Of a stretch of 64,000 bases of DNA, positions 16,049 to 22,222 are shown one piece after another. Position 1 is the first letter of the stretch, and every line of letters starts with the position of its first letter. Origin of the DNA: Streptomyces noursei (GTDB taxonomy: Bacteria > Actinomycetota > Actinomycetes > Streptomycetales > Streptomycetaceae); contig NZ_LWBU01000279.1 of NCBI RefSeq assembly GCF_001646665.1, positions 434,760-498,759 of the forward strand, read 5' to 3'. The notes beneath the pieces were generated by a model. That model had not been told where the DNA came from, did no database searches, and saw nothing but the letters and a program-made list of their open reading frames with translations. Made by a program: the position numbers and the translations under genes.

Positions 16049-17377
16049 TCACTGGGCGGCGCGGTCCCGCAGCGCCGCCCGCCAGGCCGGCGAGGCCTGC
16101 TCGACGGGCTCCGTCCCGGCCCCTGCCCGGCGGCCTCCGCGGGCGAAGAAGTCGGCGAGCGGGAGGATGGCCGCGCCGACGGTGACGGCGTCCGGGCCCA
16201 GCGTCCCCATCTCGATGCGGACACGGGCCGCCGGATAGGCGAGGGCGTACGACATGGCGTGGTCCCGTACCGAGTCGAGGAACCGGGCGCCGAGCTGGAG
16301 TCCGGCCCAGCCTCCGACCAGGATGCGTTCGGGCTGGAAGAGGTTGATCAGGTCGGAGAACCCGGCGCCGAGGTACTCGGCCGTCTCCTCCAGCACCGCG
16401 AGGGCGGTGGCATCCGGCTCGGCCCCGGGTCCGGCGCCGGCATCCGGGTAGGCGGCGGCCAGCATCGCGGTCAGCGCCGCCTCCTCGTCCGCCCCGGCCG
16501 GCGGCCGTCCGCCCGCCTCCGCCCAGCGCTCCAGCAGCGCCTCGGCCCCCGCGTACGCCTCCAGGCAGCCGAGCGCGCCGCACCGGCAGCGGCGCCCCCG
16601 CACCCGTACCGTCAGATGCCCCCACTCCACCGCCCGCCCGGACCGCAGGTCGTCGGTGACCACGCACGCGCCGACACCCGAACCGAACAGCACCACCACG
16701 GCACTGCGCGCACCGCGCCCGGCGCCGAACCACATCTCCGCCTGCCCGAGCGTCTTGGCCCCGTTGTCGATGAAGTACGGCACCGACTCGGGCAGCGGTA
16801 CCACGGCGCGCAGCAGCCGCTCCAGCGGCACGGCGTCCCAGCCGATGGTCTGACCGTGCACCACCGCGCCGTCCTCCGGCGTCCCGGCCACGATGCCGGG
16901 CACCCCCACCCCGACGCCCAGCAGCCGGCCGGGGTCGACGTCCGCACGGTCCAGCACCTCGGCGATGCCGTCGCGCAGGTGGTCCACGACGACATCGACG
17001 TCGTAGCGCCCGTGCGCACCGGTGGCGCCGGCCCCGAGGGGCCGCTCGGTGCGGGCCAGTTCGGTGAGGGTGAGGTCGAAGAGCTCGATCCGCACCCGCG
17101 TCTCGCCGACGTCGACGCCGATCATGCAGCCGCTGCCGGGGCTGATGCGCAGCAGGGTGCGGGGCCGCCCGCCGGCGGAGTCCACGCTGCCGGCCTCCTC
17201 GACCAGGCCCTCCGCGACCAGCTCCGCCACCACGTTGCTGATCGACCCCGAACTCAGGCCGGTGGCGGGGCCCAGCGAGAAGCGGCTCAGCGGCCCGTCG
17301 AAGTACAGGCACTGCAGCACGGCGGTGCGGTTCTCGCGCCGCAGGTCACGGACCGTCCGGCCATTGCCCACTGTCAC
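16049..17377 (-). CDS. ROK-family transcriptional regulator (copy 1)
   Basis: The product has about 442 residues. The N-terminal winged helix-turn-helix covers ENRTAVLQ ... LSSGSISNVVAELVAEGLV. The ROK sugar-kinase-like domain has GVDVGETRVRI, FIDNGAKTLGQAE and the zinc motif CRCGALGCLEAYAG. Such proteins are sugar-responsive repressors. The start is GTG 17377 behind AGAGGGGG; the GTG at 17371 is an alternative. A nearly identical copy lies at 30888-32207 in the opposite orientation, and both share a TATGTT/GAAGAGGG leader. Identity at DNA level is almost complete over codons of the HTH and the C-terminal half, while the middle has drifted. Targets are probably sugar genes nearby. Confidence 0.9.
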   Translation of the reverse strand: MTVGNGRTVRDLRRENRTAVLQCLYFDGPLSRFSLGPATGLSSGSISNVVAELVAEGLVEEAGSVDSAGGRPRTLLRISPGSGCMIGVDVGETRVRIELFDLTLTELARTERPLGAGATGAHGRYDVDVVVDHLRDGIAEVLDRADVDPGRLLGVGVGVPGIVAGTPEDGAVVHGQTIGWDAVPLERLLRAVVPLPESVPYFIDNGAKTLGQAEMWFGAGRGARSAVVVLFGSGVGACVVTDDLRSGRAVEWGHLTVRVRGRRCRCGALGCLEAYAGAEALLERWAEAGGRPPAGADEEAALTAMLAAAYPDAGAGPGAEPDATALAVLEETAEYLGAGFSDLINLFQPERILVGGWAGLQLGARFLDSVRDHAMSYALAYPAARVRIEMGTLGPDAVTVGAAILPLADFFARGGRRAGAGTEPVEQASPAWRAALRDRAAQ

Positions 17378-17406
17378 CCAGCCCCCTCTTCGGAAGTCCT
17401 CACCGC

Positions 17407-17412
17407 AACATA
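17407..17412 (-). promoter_or_regulatory. TATGTT -10 box of ROK copy 1
   Basis: GGTATGTTGCG on the minus strand is shared exactly with the leader of ROK copy 2 (30850-30860), at a similar distance from the start. Conservation in an otherwise different leader marks it as a likely -10 region. Confidence 0.5.
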
Positions 17413-17555
17413 CCTCCGCTTCGTCCGGCGCCGGGCTCCAGCCCGGTCCGGCGACGGTCACGTCCGGTGCGGCGGTCCGGGGCACCTCGGCGTGCGACAT
17501 GCGTTCGAGGGGTGTGCGGTCGTGACGTCGGGCGCGGCTCGCAGTTGAACCGGGC

Positions 17556-17738
17556 ATGAAGAAGCGCAGCATGCTGGCCGTCGCGTCCCTCATCACCGGA
17601 GCGGCCATCGCCGCCCTGAGCCCGGCGCCCCCCGCCGCCCACGCCGCCACCCTGGACGGCCCGTCGAACAGCACGGGCGACGCCGGTTCCCCCGAGAGCC
17701 GGGACGCCGACGACGAGGACGGCGCGACCGACGCCTGA
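17556..17738 (+). CDS. Small secreted peptide (60 aa)
   Basis: The 60-residue product has a textbook signal peptide (MKKRSMLAVASLITG..., cleavage near HAA at about residue 31) followed by a 29-residue acidic, Ser/Gly/Asp-rich tail with no cysteine. The start is ATG 17556 without a strong ribosome site. I know no family. The sharp signal peptide makes a real secreted peptide likely. Confidence 0.55.
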   Translation: MKKRSMLAVASLITGAAIAALSPAPPAAHAATLDGPSNSTGDAGSPESRDADDEDGATDA

Positions 17739-17760
17739 GGCGTACGTCCGGGACCTGCTC

Positions 17761-17790
17761 GCGCGGGGGCGGGGTCACCGCCGCCCGCGC
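17761..17790. terminator. GC hairpin between convergent genes
   Basis: GCGCGGGGGCGG (17761-17772) can pair with CCGCC/GCCCGCGC (17778-17790) around a GGTCA loop, with one bulge. It lies between the stops of the small secreted peptide and the hydrolase. Confidence 0.4.
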
Positions 17791-17826
17791 GCCCGCCGTC
17801 GCCGCGCGCCGCCGCGCCCGGCTGCC

Positions 17827-18393
17827 TCACGGCATGACGGCGTCGAGGGCGTGGCGCAGCGAGGTGACGCCGTCGGACGCCAGGAAGTGACCGGCACCGG
17901 GCACCACCTCGGCCCGCACCCCCAGCAGGCGGGCGAGACGGTCGGTGTGGCCGGTCGGGACGTACGGGTCCGCGTCGGACCTGATCACGGTGAGCCGGCC
18001 GATGCGGTCGCCCTGCCCGCGCACGTCGCAGCCGTCCCCGATGTAGGTGTCCAGTTCCGGGAGGGCCGGCAGGGGGTCGACGAATCCGGCGACCAGGACC
18101 AGGGTCCCGAGGTTCCAGGGGGCGCGGAGCGAGCGCAGATGGCGCAGCACCGTCAGGCAGCCCAGGCTGTGCGCGACGACGGTGGTGTTCTCGTCGGGGA
18201 TCCCCACCGCGTCGCGCACGGCGTCCGCCCACTGCCCCGGGTCCGGGTCCAGGGGGTTCGGCAGGGCCGGGACCGTGGTCCGTATGCCGTTCGCGTCGAG
18301 TCGTCCGGCGAGCCAGCCGAACCAGTGGTCCTCGGGGGTCGCCCCGTATCCGTGGATGATCGAAGCACGTCGCTGTGTTGTTCCCGTCGTCAT
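17827..18393 (-). CDS. Alpha/beta hydrolase, RBBP9/YdeN-like
   Basis: This 188-residue serine hydrolase has an oxyanion HGYG near the N-terminus, nucleophile Ser in VVAHSLGC, an acid in RSDADPYVP and His in PGAGHFLA, which is the RBBP9/YdeN arrangement. It is cytosolic with no signal. Substrate is unknown. The start codon lies only about ten bases after the -10 box of a MerR-type promoter, so the mRNA is probably leaderless. It is divergent from, and probably controlled by, the MerR gene. Confidence 0.88.
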   Translation of the reverse strand: MTTGTTQRRASIIHGYGATPEDHWFGWLAGRLDANGIRTTVPALPNPLDPDPGQWADAVRDAVGIPDENTTVVAHSLGCLTVLRHLRSLRAPWNLGTLVLVAGFVDPLPALPELDTYIGDGCDVRGQGDRIGRLTVIRSDADPYVPTGHTDRLARLLGVRAEVVPGAGHFLASDGVTSLRHALDAVMP

Positions 18394-18402
18394 GCCAGGG
18401 GA

Positions 18403-18433
18403 CGGTAAGGGTTCACACCGGCGTGAAGGTCAA
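18403..18433 (-). promoter_or_regulatory. MerR-type promoter with 19-bp spacer and dyad
   Basis: On the minus strand TTGACC (18433-18428) and TTACCG (18408-18403) are separated by 19 bases, the over-long spacer typical of MerR-activated promoters. The spacer carries the dyad TTCAC-GCCG-GTGAA. It fires toward the hydrolase and lies 22 bases before the MerR start, so the MerR protein should twist it into activity when its ligand binds. Confidence 0.75.
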
Positions 18434-18454
18434 GTCCACGAGGAGGGATCGACG

Positions 18455-18805
18455 GTGCTGATCAGCGAGCTCGCGGAGCTGACCGGGGTGAGCGCACGGG
18501 CGTTGCGCCACTACGAGGAGTGCGGCCTGCTGGTCCCGGCTCGCAACAGCAGCGGGTACCGGGAGTACTCCGCGTCCGACGCCGCCCTGGTGGCCCGGAT
18601 CAGGACGATGATCGCCGCCGGTCTGGGGACCTCGGTGATCCGGCGGTACCTGGACTGCGCGCGCACCGGCGACCACGGCACGTTCCTGGAGCTGTGCCCC
18701 GACCTGCGGGCGGAGCTGGACGCCGTGGCCGGGCGCCTCGACGCCCGGCAGGCCGAACTGCGCGAGCAGCGGCGCCGGTTGAGCGCGCTCGTGTCGGGGG
18801 CCTGA
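18455..18805 (+). CDS. MerR-family regulator
   Basis: The 116-residue product has a typical MerR winged helix (LISELAELTGVSARALRHYEECGLL, residues 2-26; GYREYSASD), a second helical pair and a C-terminal dimerisation coiled coil (about 85-115). It lacks metal-binding cysteines at the C-terminus, so it is a small-molecule rather than metal sensor. The start is GTG 18455 behind AGGAGGG. It is divergent from the alpha/beta hydrolase with the 19-bp-spacer promoter between them. Confidence 0.9.
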   Translation: MLISELAELTGVSARALRHYEECGLLVPARNSSGYREYSASDAALVARIRTMIAAGLGTSVIRRYLDCARTGDHGTFLELCPDLRAELDAVAGRLDARQAELREQRRRLSALVSGA

Positions 18806-18886
18806 GGCGCGCAGGGCCCTGGAGCGCGCCGGTGGCACGGGTGCGGGCGCGGGGCGCTGCGGAACACGATCGATCCCGGCGCCCCG

Positions 18887-19162
18887 GTGCGGTGGCCCGG
18901 CTTCGGCCGGGAGGGGCGCGCGGACCCCCTTTCCGGGCTGCTCGCCCTGCGGGGCCTGCCGCTCACCGGGGTCGACCTGCCGGAGTGGGCCGGCGGGGAC
19001 GCGGCCGACGGGAACGTCGACGTGAGCTTCGTCCTCGGGCCGGGACCGGTGACCGTGTTCAACGCCCTCGACGAGAACGGGCCGGCGTTCGGCCCGCCCG
19101 ACGCGCGGCAGCGGTGCCACGTGCTCCGCCGCGGTCCGTCGCACGGCGGCCGTGCGGGATAA
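18887..19162 (+). CDS. Hypothetical protein, start uncertain (possibly a remnant)
   Basis: This frame is the same as the MerR gene and stays open from the MerR stop codon to TAA 19160-19162. It reads non-repetitive, protein-like sequence (DPLSGLLALRGLPLTGVDLPEW, VSFVLGPGPVTVFNALDENG). No ribosome site precedes GTG 18887, and conserved-looking sequence begins before it (NTIDPGAPV), so the 5' end may be lost or use a non-standard start. I recognise no family. It could be a small gene or a decayed one. Confidence 0.35.
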   Translation: MRWPGFGREGRADPLSGLLALRGLPLTGVDLPEWAGGDAADGNVDVSFVLGPGPVTVFNALDENGPAFGPPDARQRCHVLRRGPSHGGRAG

Positions 19163-19163
19163 T
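19158..19163 (+). promoter_or_regulatory. -10 box GATAAT, leaderless start
   Basis: GATAAT ends 6 bases before the ATG of the Rrf2 gene, placing the transcription start at or next to the start codon. No ribosome site is present, consistent with a leaderless mRNA. Confidence 0.5.
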
Positions 19164-19169
19164 GCCCGC

Positions 19170-19628
19170 ATGCGGATTTCGGCCAGGGCGGACTACGCGG
19201 TGCGCGCCGCGCTGGTGCTGGCTGCCGGGGAGCGGGACGGGCCGGTGAAGGCGGAGGCCATCGCCGAGGCGCAGGAGATCCCGCACAAGTTCCTCGAAGG
19301 CATCCTGAACGACATGCGGCGCGGCGGGCTGGTCGTCAGCCAGCGGGGGGTCAACGGCGGTTACCGGCTGGCCCGTCCGGCGGCGGGGATCAGCGTGGCG
19401 GACGTGGTGCGCGCGGTGGACGGGCCGCTGGTGTCCGTGCGGGGCGTGCGGCCGCCGGAGCTGTCGTACAGCGGGCCGGCGGAGCCGCTGCTGCCGTTGT
19501 GGATCGCTCTGCGGGCCAACGTGCGGCGCATCCTGGAGGGCGTCTCGCTGGCGGACGTGGCGTCCGGCCGGCTGCCGGAGTCGGCGCACGCGCTGACGGA
19601 GGACCCGGCCGCCTGGTCCAACCCCTGA
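19170..19628 (+). CDS. Rrf2-family regulator without Fe-S cysteines
   Basis: The 152-residue product shows the Rrf2 signature: RISARADYAVRAALVLA, HKFLEGILNDMRRGGLVVSQRGVNGGYRLARP and SVADVVRAVDGPL. It has no cysteine, so it cannot bind an Fe-S cluster and must sense something else, as CymR does. It is leaderless. The next gene downstream is an acyl-CoA-dehydrogenase-like flavoprotein of the type used in sulfur scavenging, so a CymR-like sulfur role is a fair guess. A CCTAC/GTAGG dyad lies between the two genes. Confidence 0.9.
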   Translation: MRISARADYAVRAALVLAAGERDGPVKAEAIAEAQEIPHKFLEGILNDMRRGGLVVSQRGVNGGYRLARPAAGISVADVVRAVDGPLVSVRGVRPPELSYSGPAEPLLPLWIALRANVRRILEGVSLADVASGRLPESAHALTEDPAAWSNP

Positions 19629-19943
19629 GACCGGCGCACCTCACTGAGCTGCGGATTCCCGTACGGCGAGACGGAGTTGACCACGATGTGGTCGCCCCCT
19701 TGCCGACGTCGCCCCTTCCCGGCAAGTATTCCTACCAAAACAGTAGGGAAGTCGCGCCGGGAGGGCGACGACGGGGAAGGGACGCGGCCAGGGGGCCGAG
19801 GGGCGGGGACCGGCGGCAGGAGTCGCGTGTCATGCCCCTGACCCTGCCGGGGTCCTGTCGCCTCCGTGTCCGACCGGCGCCCCCACGACCCTTGGAGCAC
19901 CTCGGATGACCATCGCCACCCCCCACGGCGCCCGGGCCCGCCG
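19629..19943. other. Intergenic region upstream of the acyl-CoA dehydrogenase-like gene
   Basis: This 315-base stretch holds the CCTAC-N7-GTAGG dyad at 19731-19747 and two short overlapping reading frames just before the next gene (19832-19909 and 19906-19947). The segment around 19725-19750 is AT-richer than its surroundings and probably holds the promoter. Confidence 0.45.
19731..19747. promoter_or_regulatory. CCTAC-N7-GTAGG dyad, candidate Rrf2 operator
   Basis: Perfect 5-base arms (19731-19735 and 19743-19747) flank CAAAACA, with TTC/GAA extending the symmetry imperfectly. The AT-rich setting and location between an Rrf2 gene and its probable target support an operator role. Confidence 0.45.
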
Positions 19944-19947
19944 GTGA
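19906..19947 (+). CDS. Possible 13-residue leader peptide
   Basis: ATG 19906 follows GGAG by eight bases and opens a 13-codon frame whose TGA overlaps the GTG start of the acyl-CoA-dehydrogenase-like gene (GTGA). Its own ATGA overlaps the stop of another short frame (ATG 19832). This nesting could couple translation. The peptide, MTIATPHGARARR, has no known motif. Confidence 0.3.
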   Translation: MTIATPHGARARR

Positions 19948-21188
19948 CGTCCGCCATGCCCGCGACGGCGACCACCGACCCGGACCCGGCCACCGACCCG
20001 GCCGGCCGGGCGCGACACCTGCTCCGCACCGCGCGGGAGGTCGCGGACGACCTCGCGGCCGACGCCGTGCCCCGGGACCGGGCCGGCCTGCCGCCCACCG
20101 ACGAGGTGGCCCGGCTGCGCGAGGCCGGGCTGCCGGCCGCGCTGGTGCCTCCCGGCGGCACGTACGGCGTCGACTGGCGCACCGGCTGCGCCGTCGTCCG
20201 CGAGATAGCCACGGCGGACAGCTCGGTCGGCGAACTGCTGGCCCGCCACTGGGCGCACACCTGGAGCGGGCGCTTCTACGGCACCGCCGCCCACCGGGCC
20301 ACCGCCCTGGAACGCGACACCGCCCGCGAGCAGTGGCTGTGGGCGGGCACCGTGCACGGCGCGGCGCCGGAGGGCGGCGGCCCCGGCCTCACCCTCACCC
20401 CGCTCGACAGCGGCCACCTGCTCAACGGGCGCGTGGCGGTGGACACGGCGGTGACCGTCGCCGACCAGATCGTCGTGGACGCGGTCTGCGCCGTGACCGG
20501 AGACCTCCTGGTCGTACGGGTGCCGCCCGGCCGGCCCGGGGTGTCCGTCGAGCCCGCGTCCGACCGCCTGGGCCAGCGGGTCGCCGGCGCGGGGGACGTC
20601 GTCTTCGACCGGGTGACCGTCGCACCCGCGCAGGTGCTCGGCCCCCGGCCGCACGACACCGAGTCGACCCCGCCCCACACCGCGCTCGCCGACCCCGCGC
20701 TGCGGCTGGCCCTGTGCCACGTCGGCCTGGGCATCGCCGAAGGCGCCCTGGCGGAGGCCCGCGACACCGGCAGGCACGCCCCGGTCCCCCGGCCCGCGGC
20801 CGGCGCCCCGGCGCACGACCGGCTGCCCGCCAAGGACCCCGACCTGCTCCTGGCGTACGGGGAGTTGGCGTCCGCCGCCCGCACCGCGGCGGTCCTGGTC
20901 GAGCGGGCGACGGAGACCATGGCCCGGGCCCTGGAGGCCGGCCCGCAGGTCGATCCGGAGGAACCCGCCGACGTGGCCGCCCTCGTGGCGACGGCCGAGA
21001 CCGTCACGGCCCGGGCCGCCCTGCACGTCACCACCCGGGTGCTGGAGCTGGCCGACACCCCGGGCCTGGACCGGTTCTGGCGCAACGCCCGGGTGCTGAC
21101 GGCCCACCGCTCGACGGCCCACCGGCTGCGCGACATCGGGGAGCACTACCTCAACGGCACGCACCGTCTGGCGGCGGCCGGCCGGTGA
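19944..21188 (+). CDS. Acyl-CoA dehydrogenase-like flavoprotein (SfnB/DszC-type)
   Basis: The product has about 414 residues. The N-terminal helical domain has LREAGLPAALVPPGGTYGVDWRT, the middle beta domain has WAGTVHG, and the C-terminal helical bundle has RFWRNARVLTAHRSTAHRLRDIGEHYLNG, a signature of the flavin-dependent SfnB/DszC branch rather than true beta-oxidation enzymes. These enzymes use reduced flavin to oxidise sulfur compounds such as sulfones or sulfonates. The start may be GTG 19944 (overlapping the upstream stop) or ATG 19956. No flavin reductase is adjacent. The Rrf2 gene upstream supports sulfur-linked control. Confidence 0.8.
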   Translation: MTSAMPATATTDPDPATDPAGRARHLLRTAREVADDLAADAVPRDRAGLPPTDEVARLREAGLPAALVPPGGTYGVDWRTGCAVVREIATADSSVGELLARHWAHTWSGRFYGTAAHRATALERDTAREQWLWAGTVHGAAPEGGGPGLTLTPLDSGHLLNGRVAVDTAVTVADQIVVDAVCAVTGDLLVVRVPPGRPGVSVEPASDRLGQRVAGAGDVVFDRVTVAPAQVLGPRPHDTESTPPHTALADPALRLALCHVGLGIAEGALAEARDTGRHAPVPRPAAGAPAHDRLPAKDPDLLLAYGELASAARTAAVLVERATETMARALEAGPQVDPEEPADVAALVATAETVTARAALHVTTRVLELADTPGLDRFWRNARVLTAHRSTAHRLRDIGEHYLNGTHRLAAAGR

Positions 21189-21256
21189 GACCGGCCCCGG
21201 CCCGCCCCTCCCGGCCGGAGCGGACGCGTGGGCCGGGCGGCGCCACGGGCGGAAGC

Positions 21257-21281
21257 GGCCGCGCGGCGGGAACGCGCGGCC
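21257..21281. terminator. Perfect 9-bp hairpin between convergent genes
   Basis: GGCCGCGCG (21257-21265) pairs perfectly with 21273-21281 across a 7-base loop. It lies between the stops of the flavoprotein and RNase H genes. Confidence 0.6.
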
Positions 21282-21315
21282 GGGGCGGGCGCCCGGGTGG
21301 CCGCGGGCGGGGGCG

Positions 21316-22029
21316 TCAGGTCGAGGCGGTCGCGGGGGTCGCGGTTCCGCAGCCGGGGTGGCCCCAGCGGGTGCCGAGCTTGGCGATCTCCTCGCCGGCG
21401 GCGTACGTCCGGCCGCACGGGCACGTGCCGCGGTACTTGGCCTTGATGGTGCGGGGGGCCGCTCCCGTCGCGGCGCGGGCCGCCCGCTTGCGGGGCGCGG
21501 CAGCGGTCTTCGGCCGTGCCGGGGCGCTGCGCTCCGGCGCCGGCTCCGGGACGTCGGTGTCGCCGAGCGCGGTGCCGGCGGCCCGCTGGGTGACGGCGGC
21601 ATCGCTGGCCGCCTGGTCGGCGATGGCGTTCAGCGGGTCGCCGTCCACCCGGTGGGCGGGGACGTAGCGGAACTCGACGTCCCGGCCGGCGAGCAGGGCG
21701 TCGATGCCCTGCACGAGTTCCTGGTTCGCGACGGGCTTGCCCGCCGCCGTGCGCCAGCCGTTGCGCTTCCAGTTCGGCAGCCACTGGGTCACGGCCTTCA
21801 TGGCGTACTGGGAGTCCATGCGCACCTCGAGCGGGGACTCCGGGTCGACGGCCTCCAGCAACCGCAGCAGCGCGGTGAGTTCACCGACGTTGTTGGTGGC
21901 CCGGCCCAGCGGTCCGGACTCCCAGCGCCGGGGGCTGCCGTCGGCGTCGGCGACGACCCACGCCCAGCCGGCCGGGCCGGGGTTTCCCTTGGCCGCCCCG
22001 TCACAGGCGGCGATGATGCGATCGGACAT
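21316..22029 (-). CDS. rnhA: Ribonuclease HI with C-terminal Cys/His extension
   Basis: The product has 237 residues. The RNase HI domain (about 3-145) has the acidic catalytic set Asp10 (ACDGAAKGNPG), Glu50 (NNVGELTALL), Asp72 (RMDSQYAMK) and Asp138 in NAIADQAA. It cuts RNA in RNA-DNA hybrids. After a basic Ala/Pro/Arg linker (about 150-195), a 40-residue tail carries GTCPCGRTYAAGE ... HPGCG, which could bind zinc and nucleic acid. Starts at ATG 22029. Relatives of this domain layout are common in actinomycetes. Confidence 0.92.
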   Translation of the reverse strand: MSDRIIAACDGAAKGNPGPAGWAWVVADADGSPRRWESGPLGRATNNVGELTALLRLLEAVDPESPLEVRMDSQYAMKAVTQWLPNWKRNGWRTAAGKPVANQELVQGIDALLAGRDVEFRYVPAHRVDGDPLNAIADQAASDAAVTQRAAGTALGDTDVPEPAPERSAPARPKTAAAPRKRAARAATGAAPRTIKAKYRGTCPCGRTYAAGEEIAKLGTRWGHPGCGTATPATAST

Positions 22030-22222
22030 CCCTCGATCATGCCCTATGCCCGGCCCCGCACCGGCCGGGGGACCCGGTGGACCGGTTCCGGCCAGGGCAC
22101 GGCCGGATGTGGTGTCCGCGCCTTTCGGGCGCCCCCTGTGCGGAATCATGTGCTCCGTGTCGGCATCCGTACGCAGGGCGGCCGGGCCCGGGCGGGGCCG
22201 ACCTTCCTGACCGGGAGGACTG

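Noticed and set aside
13945..16224. Open frame antisense to the beta-helix protein
   Set aside because: No family resemblance; the plus frame has a signal peptide and discoidin motifs.
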